Source: Boswellia sacra (lineage: Eukaryota > Streptophyta > Magnoliopsida > Sapindales > Burseraceae). Taken from it: DNA of 64,000 bases. The DNA lies in assembly GCA_013180625.2 (NCBI GenBank), contig SNVD02008118.1:186001-250000 (forward strand), in the 5' to 3' direction. This document shows positions 23,238 to 37,600 of the stretch, in pieces (positions within the stretch are counted from its first letter, which is position 1; every line of letters starts with the position of its first letter). The position numbers and the translations under genes are program-made. Under the pieces are notes generated by a model. The model was not told the DNA's origin, did no database searches, and saw only the letters and a program-made list of their open reading frames with translations.

Positions 23238-23887
23238 TGCATTTGCATTACATGAAAGGCAAAGCTTAGGGTTTTATCGAGGTTTATTATGGACGTTGAG
23301 AGCACTAGGCGTATGTTAGCGTAATCGATTTTGAATGGGCCTGGATTTTGCTAAATTCTACCGGGCCTACTGGTTTCAAAATTTGGGCCAATGATATTTA
23401 TAAATAAAAAAATTAAAAAAATGTTTTAAATTTAAATCTGAATTATAAAAATAATTATATTCTTAAAATTTACATATTATAATCTTCTTTCGAATACTAA
23501 ATACTATCAAACACTATAAAATACTTGTTAAATATTGTGAGATGCATCCATCAAACACCATTAAATATTATATGAAAGTCTAACAAGTTTATAACCGTAA
23601 ATTTTTGAAAAGGTCATTTATAAAAATAAATCCTTAATTTAAATTATTTTCTCAATTTTTCCTCGTAAATAACCCCCTACTAGCCACATTTCCAATCTTT
23701 TATAGCATCAAAACTTCATTATATTTTCCATTTCTTCACACTTTTTTCTTATCAATACAACTTCATTATATTTACATGACAAAAGAAAAGGATTATCAAT
23801 TAAATAGATTTTTTTTTCTAAGTTACAAGGTGCAAATAAAACAGAGCAGGTTAAGGATTACTCGGTTCGAACCCGTATTCGGCTGAC
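23238..23887. promoter_or_regulatory. Divergent intergenic region between plastid gene and ELOF1
   Basis: About 650 bp separate the plastid-protein start codon from the ELOF1 TATA box, so both promoters must lie here. The 23400-23780 part is AT-rich. No specific operator can be named. Confidence 0.5.
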
Positions 23888-23895
23888 TATAAATA
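23888..23895 (+). promoter_or_regulatory. TATA box of ELOF1
   Basis: TATAAATA, followed about 30 bp later by a pyrimidine-rich start (CCCTCCCTCTCTC) and two 5' UTR exons. These are roughly 23920-24019 ending in CTTGCAG|GT, and 24136-24191 between GCGCAG and GTACGT. Confidence 0.65.
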
Positions 23896-24617
23896 GAAGA
23901 TACCAGTCATTGTCCCTCCCTCTCTCATTATCATTAACGCTAGGGTTTCAGCTTCCCCATTTCCTCTCATCAACAGCTCTAGGGTTTCAGCTTCGCACGC
24001 GAACCGGAATCTCTTGCAGGTCTGTTGCTCATCGTAGTTATTATTCTTATTTTCTTTTTATTTTGCTCTTGTATTTGTTGAATTCCGCTTTTGTATTGAT
24101 TAATTTTCTGATTCTATTGATGATATTTGCGCAGATTAAAACACCATCGAATTTGACCGCCAATCAAGAATCGAATTTGGTTGATCTTTCGGTACGTTGT
24201 TCTTGCCTGGTTGAGACGTTTGTAGACCCTTTTTTTTCCTTTTTGGATTATTTTATCGATGTTTGGTGCCGAGAAATTCCAGGAAAAGAAATTGAGGTTA
24301 ATATCTTTTTTTTCTCTGATAAGACGAAAATTGAAGTGCAAATTAGAAGTAATTTTATAAAAATTTGATATTTTATACCTAAACTAGGGGAATTACTGTT
24401 AATGCGATTGAACTTCACCTTTTTGGGGGGTTTCATTGTTTCAAATACATGCGAATATTAGGGTTTGGGTCGGTGTTTAGTGTTGAGCATTTATTATTTG
24501 GTCATCATGAAAAATATTTATTTATTTGTTCTATGTGTTTTTGGTAAATCACTCCTTTTGGATTTGCATTTTGACTTGTTTGCATCTTGAAACTTTGAAT
24601 ATTGAAGGTTTTGAGCA

Positions 24618-25619
24618 ATGGGAAAGAGGAAGTCAAGGGCAAAGCCACCACCCAAGAAGCGGATGGACAAGCTAGATACTGTCTTTAGTTGTCCTTTTTG
24701 TAACCATGGCACCAGTGTTGAGTGCCGCATGTAAGAATTTACTCTACTCTTTAGCTTCGCATTATGAGTAATTTTTTTTCCGGGAGTATATGACCTGCTT
24801 TTTGATAATATGGATTAATCTAGTGGAGGATTTAATTTAATTGATATGATGTTGAAAATTTCTCAATGAGATTATCAGTATATCTCTTTGTTGTTGTCTT
24901 CCCACATGCCTGGGGTTTTAGTTGTGAAAAATTTTGTACTGACTTCAGAATTTGTGTGGTTTCAGCGATATGAAGAACTTAATCGGCGAAGCTATATGCA
25001 CTATCTGCCAAGAGAGTTTCAGCACTACTATCACAGGTATTTTAAAATACTCTTTAAATAAAGGGAATTTTATTATTAAATGAAGGAGCCATTTAAATGG
25101 TAGTGTGGATATATTTGATTGAATAATAAAATAATACGATTAATCCTGTACATGTTTATATGTAGGCCTATTTTTTAATTTAATTTAAGGTTGTGGGGCA
25201 AATAGAACTATAACTGAATCATAGTTAAAGGCTTAAGCTCATGATTTTGGGTTTTTCTTATGGGGATTGAGAAGAAACTTTTAAGTCTTTTGATCATATA
25301 TTCATGTGGAGCCAATGATTGGTGTAGCCGGGCTTATCCTGAATATTGTGTAGATTTCATGTTTTTTTTGTTTATTTCCAAGTTTGTTAATGTTGATATC
25401 TGATTTATATTTTCCCCCCTTTTTTTCGCAGCTTTAACTGAACCAATAGACATGTAAGTTAAACTAATCTGAAACAATCTATCTCTTCGTTAGCACTCTC
25501 CATCTGTGTATGTGTATATGCTTTTCTTCCCTTACTTATGTAGAGTTTGTAACTGCAGATACAGTGAATGGATTGATGAATGCGAGCGGGTCAACAATCT
25601 TGAAGATGATGGTGCATAG
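24618..25619 (+). CDS. ELOF1: Transcription elongation factor 1 homolog (ELOF1/Elf1)
   Basis: Coding exons are 24618-24730, 24966-25036, 25432-25453 and 25559-25619. All borders are GT-AG and phases match, giving 88 residues. The protein starts with the basic [15 protein letters not shown] tail. It has a four-cysteine zinc site (Cys25, Cys28, Cys49, Cys52 in CPFC and CTIC) and the family signature SFSTTITALTEPIDIYSEW. Elf1 binds elongating RNA polymerase II and helps transcription through chromatin; in animals it also acts in transcription-coupled repair. It works in the nucleus. The 22-bp third exon is very short and easily missed by gene predictors. The acidic C-terminal extension known from some plant homologues is absent; the protein ends NLEDDGA. 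Confidence 0.96.
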
Positions 25620-27356
25620 GGAAAAACGTGATTTCTACAAAACCAATTTCTTTGATGGAATGATATAGCGCATTCCGGAGCATGTTACTTACTATGATAG
25701 TTGGTGGGGAACCCTAGAACGTATATGTATGTGGGTGCCTGGTTATGTAATACAGTATCAGTATCAGTATCAGTTTATGTGGCAGACTGATAAGTTGTGT
25801 AATTGAATGTTAGTAATGGATTTGGCAATAATCACTCCGTATTGTAAGTAATGAATCATGTTCACTTATTGGAGAATCCTTGTGTACTTCTACTCTTATT
25901 TGACATACAAAATAAACGGCTCAAACCCTGGCTACTGCGTAATACGCGTTGGAAGTCAGTCTCTTACTTGTTTGGACAAATCTATATTTTTCACTAACAA
26001 AACCGGAAACAAAAATATTTGAAAATACCTTTCTCTAACTCTTCTTCTAATCTAAAAATAGTCTAAAATATGATAAAATTGTTGGGTGTATTTTGATAGA
26101 TTGATTTCAACATTTACCAACTAGACAGATTTTAATTTAGTCTTGAAACTGGATTTGGATTCTTATTCAGGCCGCTCTTTCTAGGTCCCTCATAAATTTT
26201 CGTATTAGAATCCTTTGTCAGGAACATAGGAGCCTTGCCTTGCAGCAGAACCAATTTAAGGGACGTTGATATATGAAAATGTCAGGGAGCACGTGTAGAT
26301 AATGACCGAGCTCCAATTTTCCAACGAGATATAAGTCACATATATATTCTTCATAGTTAAATCTTTCCAAATGTGAACCTATCCTTTTTTTAAATCTCAT
26401 TATAAGGTGTAACATACTACTAATCATTTAAATTTACCATCATCCTTTTATTATTCTTTCTTATTATTTATTACCCATAAGTAGTAGATATAACTCATGA
26501 AGATCCGAATATCTATACGAGATCATATATTTTGACAAGAAATGTGGCCTGCAACGATACTTCGAAAACCAGAGTGCAACGCTGATATAAAGAAAACCAG
26601 AGTGCAACGCTGATATAAAGATTTGGGCAAGAGGCCCATTGAATATTCATCTCTTAAAACCTGATCAGTCGTAAATCTGCAGAAGATAAAAATTTGTAGC
26701 ATAATTGTAAGTTCATGTATCCAAACACAATCTAATCATGTCCTCTTATAGACGAGAAAAGAGTAATAGATCCTCAACACTGTAACCAAGATCCTGTTAA
26801 ATTATAGTAACATTCATGTACAAATTTTGAGGCAATAATTGACTCAATAATTGTATATTGATCACCTAAATAGATGATATAATACCCCTGCAGCAAAAAG
26901 GTACATATATTCGTAATTTTTTTTTTTCATGAGCAGCATACGGCTAATAGCATGAAGTATTCAAACCCAGAAAAAACGTCAGTAAAATAGAAATGCGGCA
27001 AAAGTCGGCATCCACCCTATCCTATTCTGGTGAATTGGTTTGTTTGAGCATTCACCACATCTTGATCAGCTACAAAATGGACTGAGAAAAAACAGCCATT
27101 TTCGCTGCCTTGCCAGTAAAACGTATGTTAGAATATGCTCCAGCATCTAGGACAGTCTAATACAGCACTCGTGTAATGAACTATAGACAACTCCATGCGG
27201 CCAAAAAGAGAGCTTGACCTCATGTTATTCATGATAGAAACTGCAGAACTAACAAGTGAAACACATAACCCCCAACACTACTGTGATGATATGCTTCAAC
27301 TGAAGTAGCTAGACTAACAAAATGTAGATTGCTTCCATCCACTGAAGTTTCTTCAA
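25620..27356. other. Convergent intergenic region ELOF1 / VOZ
   Basis: Holds the 3' UTRs of ELOF1 (plus) and VOZ (minus). A (CAGTAT)n run lies at 25755-25775. No gene is seen. Confidence 0.55.
26564..26619. repeat. 28-bp perfect tandem duplication
   Basis: Two identical adjacent 28-bp units beginning GAAAACCAGAGTGCAACGCT at 26564 and 26592. Probably a simple slippage event. Confidence 0.9.
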
Positions 27357-30300
27357 TTATGTTATGTAATACTCGCTCAAATTTTCAACAAAGTAATCAT
27401 ACTGTCCATTCACCCCATAATCAAACTTATCATTAGCTGGTGCCACAACATTTGAAGCAGAATACGCATTTCCACCAACACCAACCTTTGCATTAATTTT
27501 AGCCCTTCCTTTAACAGAGCGCTTGTTATCCGAAGGGAACTCAGCAGATAGCCTTCCCATCTGCTTCTGAAGATCAGCAACTGAATCATTATTTAATTTC
27601 CCCTTCGCACTCTTCTTCCCATCAACAAGCTTCAGTTCCAATCTATATAAAGCACAAGCATCACACTTATTGATCTCATACTCATATAGGTGCCACTCAA
27701 AATGGTTCAGTGGTTGTGGATCCATGTAATAGGATCTCTTCAAGCCTCCAAATTCATTCATCACTTGCTTTCTTGACTCATGCCAACCACGTCCACTGTA
27801 ATCTGGCAATGACCTCTGCTTCCTGTTTCCGCTCTCAAATGCTCTTCGAGGCTTATCAAAAAAGAGCCATTCCCTAATTGTTTCACCCTCAATAACTGAA
27901 AGATCAAAGAGCTCTGCAATCACAGAAAAATCATTCGCTCAGATCAAAGCAACAAAACACATAATCATGATTACAGCAATACATTCTTCAAACTAAAGAA
28001 ATTAGCACTATAAACCAAATATGTATAAAAATGGCAATCTGCTTACCAGGAGCATTCCATGGAGACTTTGAAGTTGCAGCTCCCTCGCATTCCGGGATGC
28101 CAACATCTTTTCCTTGTGCCTTTGCACCAAGAGCAGCAAAAAGCAGACCATCTTTCAGGCCTATGCCCCCAGGCCGTAAAACCGGACCCATTCCAGGCGG
28201 GCCTTCATTCAAGGCTAGACCTGCATGAAAAATGCTGCAATAGTCCTGCCACCAGTCTAATCCTTGCGCCGGCCTTGGGCAATCCCAAAGTGCACATTTT
28301 GGGCCCAAGAAAGCAGAAGGTGGAGGGCATATACTTGGCACATAACCAGAAATCTGATGCAGAGCATCCTCCCCACAGAAATTTGTGCCATTAAAACTAG
28401 TATAGAAATTTTGTTCAAAGTCTTGGTGCAAATCAAAATGATGATAGTCCAACTGAGTAGCCCCTTCCAAGTTGTTAATTGCCAAGCTACGGACTCCTGA
28501 AGGAGAGTTTTTGCATTGGTCGACTAACGAGAAGCCATGTTGCTGTTGACCCTGATTCACGGCATATCCCTGAAACACATCAATCACAAACATTCACCGC
28601 AATGCCCTGTTCAACCTAATGATTTTCAAATGTGAAATGAAAGATGAATCCAATCCCCAAAAATAAATAATTAATCCATGTCTTTGTGGAAAATAAAAGA
28701 TCTAATTTAGAAAACCAAAGCATTCAGATTTTACTCTTGAGCTAAAAAGAGTAGACTTTCTCCCTAAAATTAAATAAGAGATTTTCTTTCTCACTTTTCC
28801 TCTAAATTAAATATATAAATAAAAAGGATGGAATACCAAGAATAGAATGTTTATTCAGAATGCACTATCTACATGCAAGACTACAAAGACATCAACAAAG
28901 AATCAGGTAAGCAATTCAGGCTCAGCTCACCATGCCAGCACAGTAATTAAAGGCCTGCTAGATGGAATGAATGTGCAACAAGTTTACTTAATATTTCTGA
29001 TCTGTAGATTTCGAAAAGATACAATAGGTCAATTTGCATTCCAGCACAGAACTGTATGATGGGGCCAAAATTGCATAGAAGCACCCGCACTACTTAAACA
29101 CACTGTCTTTGCCAAGCAAATTAAAAATTCAGACCGGCACTAGGAGATTATACAAAGTAACCTAAAATGTTAACCCTGCTGCCAAACTACTGCAAGCACA
29201 CTATTACAAGAGTAGTCTTCATGATATTCTCTTTTTTTTTTTTTTTAATTTTATATATAGATATTTTCCGCCACACCATTCTAGTGACTTCCCTTTCTTT
29301 TCTACAAAGAAACATTCATAAACAAGGTTCAGTGACCATTAAATTTCACAAAACTAAACTTATGGCATCTTGAAACCTAAAAACCGATAATTCAAAATGA
29401 TTAAAACTGTAAAGGATGTATTTGGAATACCAAGAATATGAATAATTTTGGTTACAGATTTCCTTTCATTACATAATTAGGGATGACATGGTTATTGATC
29501 CTGAGTAAGAAAAAAGAAGTGGTGAGAAATAGGACAGGAAAAGCGTACTGCACTGCAATCTACAGTCACGTTCACAAAGGGGAGCTTGTGTTGTATTTAT
29601 AGAGATCTGGTGTTGTCCTTACCAACAATACACTCAGATCAGGTACACGGCATACCAAGTTAATATGTTCATAAGGGCACTGGCTACAGCCAAAAGAGAC
29701 ATGTTAAAAAGAAATTAAACCCATTTCCCTCGAGATGATCAAGGAATTTGGCACTGTCTTTAGAACACAACCAGTTAATTCAACCCTCATCCAACAGCCA
29801 AGCCCAAGCCCTCAGACCATTCCATATCTGGCAAGACAGCTTAATATATAAGTCAGTCCTGTTACATATGTTACCCTAGTCAAGATCTATCTGGCTTTAC
29901 AAACACTTAATATCAAGCAAAAGGTAGAAGGCATCCTAATCCTTTCCCTGTTTCAATTAGATCATCAAGGCATTCATCAGTCCTTAGTGATTCTTCTCAA
30001 AGATCTCATTTGGAGTGATAGAAGGACTGTTTCCAAATATTGCAATGTGATTGCCCTTGTTCACGGTCTCCTCAAGGACTTGGCGTGCAATGCCTTTACA
30101 TTTGACACCAAGATGCCCCAAGAGGCTCTAGCATGAAAAGCATGTAAAGTTTTTGCCATGTGATGCTGTTATAGACACAAATATAAGGTTTCAACACCAA
30201 TACTTGACTTAAACTTTAATAATCAGAACTCAGACCTTTTGCCTCCCCAAACATATTGAGAAGATCCCATCAGCATCCATTTCCAATTCCCTAACACATT

Positions 30301-31383
30301 ATCAAGTTTACTCAAGCAATCTTATGGGCACCCTAAAACTAGATCAAACAATTCACATGAATCAATAAAGCAGATTTTGAGCTTGTCACAACCCCGGTCA
30401 TCTGTCTACAATCACCAAGCAGTGCATTGGAAACTCCAATACCCTATGACTTAGAATGTGACCATGTAATGGCATGAAAATCATTATAGGATATGAATTT
30501 CCAGTTTAGAGTATAGCAAACAAACTTCCATAAAACTCACAAATAGATATAAAATACCACCTCATGATAGACAGTGTCATCTTCAACCTGAAGGATTTGA
30601 TCATTGGGCTCCACTTTTGGTGCAGCTAATGTGCTAGTAGCATCATCTTCCTCCTCACAAAGTTGTAGCAGCCGATAAATGTCAGAGGAAAATGACCCGA
30701 GACTACCATCCTGTAACCAACCATAACGATCAGAATTCATTAACTGATGTTCTAATCATAGTATTACACCACACATGCATATTTACATATGTACTTAGGA
30801 GAATTTATATTTCCCCATATGCAACAAAACGAAACAGGACATAAGACCAACCAAAAAGAGCCAATACTACTGCCCTATAATCTCCCATAACACAAACCTC
30901 ACAGATAACATCTTTTATACTAAAATACCACCCTTGTTACTGAATACCCATCTTTCAGTTACACACATGCTTACACATACAAAATACACGGTTAACTTAA
31001 ATCCATGACAACATGAGACAACTGTAAGTGGCCAACAAAGGGGAATAAATAGAGGCTGCCATCATATTCATTCAAATACTAAAATACACACATTTAATCT
31101 ATAATCACATTTGATGAGCTATTACCTATGAAAATGAGTTAAATAAACGTACTTGTTGCAAAGAAGATGCAGGCGAGGGCTCATTGAGCTCAGCTTTCCA
31201 TTCACGGAGCATCTGGTGAACTTGTTCTTCAAGTACGGCCACATCAACACCACGGCTCTCCTTCCTCGCATACTGCAGATCCAAGAACATCCCTTGCAGA
31301 TCATCCACTCGGTTTTTTGCCTTGTCCTTGAAGAGTTTGTGAGATGCTGACTTGCAGTTAGTCTTGGAGCCCTTGCCCATCAT
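27357..31383 (-). CDS. VOZ1: VOZ1-like transcription factor (vascular plant one zinc finger)
   Basis: Exons (minus): 31153-31383, 30561-30710, 28047-28569 and 27357-27913, with GT-AG borders and matching phases, giving 486 residues; as I recall, Arabidopsis VOZ1 is about this length. Zinc site: Cys219, Cys224, Cys238, His242 (CX4CX13CX3H, around CALWDC and DYCSIFH). It is followed by the conserved basic, NAC-related DNA-binding region ([15 protein letters not shown], then the [19 protein letters not shown] part). VOZ proteins bind DNA as dimers, interact with phytochrome B and promote flowering while modulating cold, drought and pathogen responses; this is family knowledge. The start used is the first of two adjacent Met codons. 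The gene is intact, and the longest intron, before exon 3, is about 2 kb. Confidence 0.96.
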
Positions 31384-31419
31384 CACAGACTCCTCTTGTC
31401 CAAGTCTCTAGCAATTATC

Positions 31420-31952
31420 CTACAATTTACAGCCAAAAATAGAAAACTTGAGATCATCCCAGTCCCAGACAAAATAAAGTAAATAATAAGAACAATAAAT
31501 AAATAAATAACCCAAAAATTAAAAAAAAAAGTAACTCCTCAAATTAATTGAGTTTTAATAGGAGTTGCAGAGACATGCAAAAAAGAATAAAAACTGAGAT
31601 TGACACATCCACCAAAATTTGACCCTTTGGCATTAGTTTGAATCCAAAAATAAACAAAGAAATCAATAAAAATCGAATCATGAAAATAAAACATTGAAAC
31701 CAACCCAGATTTTAGAATCTAACACAACACAAACCACATCTGCGTGAAGCGACAACTACTAACATATGCATGCATCAGTATACATACATATTTAAAATGA
31801 TAAAAAAGTAACCCAGTTGTCGAAAATACCTTACAAAAACGAAATACAAAAATCAGAAAACCAGATCAAGCAGACATGATGTAATCAAATGTAATCGAAG
31901 TTAAAATCAAGAGGAGTTAGCAGCGCAAAAATTTGGGAGAGAAGAGAACTCA
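31420..31952 (-). other. 5' UTR intron of VOZ1
   Basis: On the minus strand a donor CGCT|GTGAGTTC at 31952 and an acceptor ATTGTAG| at 31420 lie upstream of the start codon, leaving 36 bp of UTR before the ATG. Leader introns are common in plant regulators. Confidence 0.7.
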
Positions 31953-34625
31953 CAGCGTTAGTTGAAGGAAGAGAAATTGAGAGGCAGGCAGAAGAAAGGG
32001 GTAAGAAATTGCAAGAGAAGAAAAAGTAAATAAATATTCGACAAAGAAGAAAAAAGAAGAGATGCTTCTTTCTTACAAACTTTCTTTCTTTTTTCTTTTT
32101 TTTTGTTTTTCTTTTTTAAGAGTGGATGATGAAATAAAGCGAAGGACTCACTATAAGGAGTGGACGCAGTATGGGAATGAGAGAGAGAAAAAAGGACGAC
32201 AGAGCCAGAGGGTTTCGCCTTCTTTTTTTTTTTTTTTTATTTGGCTCCCCCTCTCACGAATGAATAGAAGGAAAGCAAGTAAAGCAACAAGTCTACGAGT
32301 ATAGACTACGGTCCACGCGGCAAATCCTAATTGGCGCTTTATTTTACTCACTCTCTCGAAAAAGTTGTGAACTGGGCACGACACCATGCCACCTTCCGAC
32401 AATCTTATTAATGTTTTAAATTCTACCTCTTAATTATTCCCAAATTTCGCCTAATTACTCTTTTTTCTTAAAATAAAAATAAAACGTTTTTATATAATAA
32501 AAATTCATATTTTATATCATATTTTAAAAAAATAACTTGTTAACGTACCTACATTCCACTTATACCCTTATTGGAAGCGTACTTATTATTATAGATTAAT
32601 TTCATTTTTTTCTTTTCTAAAAGAAGTTTTATTTGAGAATATCTTTTTAAATATTTTCGTTATTAACATCTTCTTTAGAATTTGCCAAAAAGTCTTTTAA
32701 ATTCATTGAGTTGTTCGTACGCTTTACAATAGGGGAAAAATAAACCAATTAATGTTGCATTTTAGTCCTATCTCAAAGACTGGCTTATTAAATATATATA
32801 TCTCTATTTTTATTTATAAAAGGAATATATAAGCGTGAGTTAAGTATATAGTATGAGACTTAACAATAAAAAGATTATCATTACATTTTATTTTTTTATT
32901 GTTAGCTTTATGAGCTGTAAAACTCTTTTATCAACCATCTCAGCATAGTCGTAATGATGAATAAAAGGATGTGGCGATGTGTAAGTTGACAGAATAACAC
33001 AGTAAAACTGTAGCAAAATAAAATCCTAATTGAAGATAGATTTTGGATTGATAGTCGAATTCCACCACTCATGAAACGAAACTGAGCCTTGTCTTGCAGG
33101 TCCCTTGTTTAAGAAGTTCTCTTGTTTGACTCGTTTGTTTATTATTGGACTTTGCTTTAGTAACCTTGGTCAATATTTTTTATTTTATTATTTTGTTGGC
33201 AACATTAAGAAGTTTCGAATTGGTTATTGGATGTTGTCATGGTGAATAATAATTGGTTCCTTAAACAACAAGGTGAACAAATAATTGGATAAAAGCCAAA
33301 ACCCAATAACAAAAGAGAAAAATGCTCTTTTTTATCTTATTTAAAAAGAAAAATAAAATGAGAGAGCCTTTTGTGGGGTGAGAAAGTGAAAGACAAGTTT
33401 GGCAAGAAAGGTATAAAGGGGAGTTCCACTACCATCCACAAGATTCCTACTTGATGCCTCTTTGATACCAAAGAGCTTTAGAGGGAAGAGTGTTTATGCC
33501 CAGAATGATCACTGTTCAAGGTAACTAGCATCTTTTCTCTAAAATCTAAGCCGGTCAAAACATCGGCCTAAACTAATTTTATTATTTAGAGATCAAGAGG
33601 GATATTTGCTGATAATCACCTGTCAGGTTCGGGATCACCAATATGAAATCATCCAAGATTTTGTTCGTTTTCCAATAAATGAAAAAACAAAGATAACTTT
33701 ATATCTATTCTCATATATTCCAGGAAGGAGGAAGGCTCCCTACTTCTTCCAATATCTTTACTGATATATGGCTTAACCAGGATTTGTTAATCAGATTGGA
33801 CATCCAGAGCAGCATTCTCAAATTTTCTAACTCAAACATAAAGTCAAAATATAAGTCTATTGATAAGGATGGGTGGAGTGAGTATATCACCTGTTCTTAT
33901 GTATCCTGATTTGTGGCAATGAGTCAATACAGTGATTGGAGACTTGAGTCACTTCATTTTGATATTGATCTCTATGACTCTTATCAGGAAAATGATAATA
34001 GATTGCGGTGAAAAAGTAAACTATTCTCAACCCCCACCCCCTTTCCCCACTCTGAGACCAAACATACATGGAAAGGACCAGCGCCATACGAGCCAAAAAA
34101 TTCCACACGGTTGAACAAAGCAAGTTCAATACTTATCCACACAAATCTTAACCAAAATGACTACCGTTATCTACAAAACTTTTTGCAAGTGGCCCTTACT
34201 AGGTTAGTGGCTGAAGTTTCCTTTGACATGAATGAAACTATAATAGCCTTCCACCCTTGGCGCACTCTGGGATGTGTGCGCGTTTGTATGGGTGCATGAT
34301 TCGCAGATTTCCTTTTCAAAATAGACTTTGGATGGCATCATTTGAAAAAGAAATACTAGCATGTCATCAAGGCCATAAATAATTATATGTGAATCATTTA
34401 AAAATATTTATCCCTTCTCTACATTTTACTTTCCAGCAATGTGAGCAAAACCTCAATTTTGATTATGCGTTTACATACGAATGGAACAGGTGAAGCACGA
34501 AAAGGATCACAAAGATGACCAAATAGTCAAAAGAATGCTAAGAATCCCTTGCTTAAGGGAATACATCAATAAATTTGAAAGTGAATTGCTAGATCTTAAT
34601 TTATTTGCCAAATCCTCTGATTTAA
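31953..34625. other. VOZ1 leader/promoter and OPA3 3' side
   Basis: Polypyrimidine/polypurine runs at 31960-32250 (GA-rich on the minus strand) fit a plant leader and core promoter. At 33413-33540 a TATAAAGGGG box is followed by a short plus-strand stretch with an ATG and a CAAG|GTAACT donor. It may be the first exon of an unknown transcript, but I cannot connect it to anything. 33880-34625 probably holds OPA3 3' UTR. Confidence 0.4.
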
Positions 34626-37600
34626 TCAAGCTGATTTTGCCAAATTTCTATCCTCTACATTTGCATGTTTAATGCTGAATACACCACTGAGACCTCGTCC
34701 CTTAGCAAGCTGCTCCAATTCTCTGAGTTTTTGACTTAGAAGTTCCACTTCTCTCGCCAAGTCTTCATCTCTTTGCCTCAATGCCTAAAGAATAAAGAAT
34801 ATTTTGGCTCATAAATTGGCAAGCTTGAAAAATAGAGAAATGCCTTCATAAGAAAGCTCAAACTATACGCACTGGCTACATGTTGAACTAATAACACAAA
34901 AAAGTAACCACATATTTTCCACCACCAAGATCATGTTAAATTGCAAATAGCCGTCTTTATCAAACAATCACATTGTAATGTATATTTTGTTGGAAACAGG
35001 ATGCTGATGACTAGTAAGATGTGGAATTACATATCAATCTTCACCAGATAAGATTGTTGAAATTAATTTAGTTCCATCTCATTTTGAAGAAAGCACAAAT
35101 TTTCTTCAAACAGATCAGAAGCACTTCGCATTGTACACCTTTAGAATGAGAATTTGACATCTGAAAACACTGCACTCTCTTTGTACAGTAGAAATGCAAT
35201 CCAGGGTAGTCTTTCCTGGCTGCACCCCGAAAAGAAAGTAGAGATGGAAGTAGTGGGAAGCACAAGAATTTATTCTGTTCTAAAACTGAAAAATCCAACC
35301 GGTCTTATCGGAAGAATCTTACTTTTTGGTTAGGCATCTAAGGAATACTTTTTTATGATAATTAAAACAGCCTTATTTCTCCAATCAAACAGTGCTATAT
35401 ACATTAAATTATCTTAACCTCAATACCAATGCTTCATGAAAAGGTTATTAGGTTTAGCAGGTAATACACAACAGTACCACTGCATATGGAGGTATCCACT
35501 GTCATCTGGCCATAAAGAGAGGCAACAAAATGTTTAGTAAATTCTAAACAGTGTTTCCCCATCGGCACAGTGCTATCAAGCAGAGTGCCAGCCCATATGA
35601 TAGACATTAGATAATAAAGTTACTTTGTAAATGGTATCAATTTTTCTTGCTAGCAACTTAATTCAACAACCATCCATTGAGAATCCAAAACCATTCAGGA
35701 ACATAAAGTTAAGTCCCTTTGGTTTAATTTGATGGATTTGTCTGAAGTAGAAACAGGCTGCATTTATAATGCCTAGAATCCCATCTTTAAGCAAGGAACT
35801 ACATGTGATCAAAAGAGAATTTTAATAAATTATTTTAATAATTTAGAAAAGTTACACAAACATGTCCAGTTCTTATGTAGCTCTAATAGCAAAAGTAAAT
35901 AAAAGAGTACCCAAAACAAGAGAAACTGCAAGTGGCCTTCACATAAAGCAACAGTTACAAGGTATTTATATAAGATAAGAACGTAAGCACTTGACCAACC
36001 AGACACAAATGATGACACAATATTCAAGAATTTTGTCAAAGTCCTTTGTGTTAGTATTGTAAGACTGAAGGAAACAAATAGCCTTCAAGGTTTCTGCAAT
36101 AATAATACAAAAACAGTTACATATATAGAATATATCTATAGCTTACCTCCAGCTCTTTCTTACGGATTTCCTCCTTTCTAGCCTCTGATCTAGCACTTCT
36201 TTGCACCTCAAAGATCACAGCAGCGCCAGCAACCTATAAACAGGATACTGGGTGTCTGAGAATTAAAAACAAAAAAAAAAAAAAAAATCCATGCTCAATT
36301 GGTTTTTGGTAGAATAAACATACAATAAGTCATCTGGTAATCAATTGAAGGGGGCTTATCCCTTTTTTTAAAAAAAAAGTCAGACCACAATTCTTCTACC
36401 CAAGATTTACACAGGAAAAAGAGATCTAACATCAATGAACCCCTTAGACAATTCAGAAAAAAAAAAAAGGAACCACAGAAATTGGGGAATCTCAACTTCA
36501 AACACAAAGAAAATAATCTCCTACGGTTAAGACTTTCTTCTTATATTAACTCCCTTCCAAGTAATCAAGATTTTCATCACTGCCTTATGCATAATTAATA
36601 GAATCATAAAAATGAAGAAAATAATTATACTGATACAGCATTTTCTAGTTATAATTACACAAATAAGAGCAGCTAAATAAAGTGTTTCCATCACATTTTC
36701 GAATATTTAGACACGAGAAAGAGACATTGTACACCATAAAACTAAGAAACCCTTTGTGACTTTAGGTATCCGAACACTTCCCTAGATTGGTCGAAACATC
36801 TCTGTATCCTAGAATGAGTACAAAAAAGCTCATCTTGACCACCTTCCCATGCCAAATTTGACCGCAAGTCTACAGAATGATACGGAGACTAAGAACTCTG
36901 GTGTTAAATAAGGTGCAATTCAATCACACACAAACGTATAGACATACTTGTCTAGGTTGTGTTTCCATTATTACTTTTTCTCTTTTTTCTTCTCTCTTCA
37001 TTTTTTTTTTGGGAGAGGTTGTGTATCATCAAAGCAATTATCCGTCAAAACATCTCTATGTCCTACTATGAGTATAGACACCCTAACCTTGACCACCTCC
37101 CATCCCCAATCCTGCACAAGTCTAAAGAATGATATGGATAATAAGAGCATAGATGTCAAACAAGATGCAAAATTACACACAAACCTACAGATATATTTGT
37201 CTAGCATTTGTTTCCATTATTACTATCCTTTCTTCTTGTTTTTGGTGTATATAATCAAAGCAGTTATACAAAAAGAAGCAAATTAAGTAGCTCTTAAAAA
37301 CCCCTGCAAAGACCAAGAAGACTAGAAGATCAACAGAGAACGAAAATAACCCTACCGAGAAGACAAAGACTTCCCCAATAAGGTCAACAGCAGACTGAAC
37401 AGCTTTCTCCTCATTCAAAGGACGTATCTCAACATCAGTAGCATGACTATAGATTCGTCTTTGCATTCTAGTTGTGATTCGATGATTTGCCTGGTTTCAA
37501 CAGTCAGTAAGCAAGCTATTAAATTACATTCTTACACATCATACAATACATCATGCTCCATATAGTATACACAATTTATGAATAAGAATGCAGGAAACAA

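Noticed and set aside
34481..34672. Plus-strand 63-codon frame
   Set aside because: Overlaps the OPA3 last exon and 3' UTR in antisense; a shadow frame.
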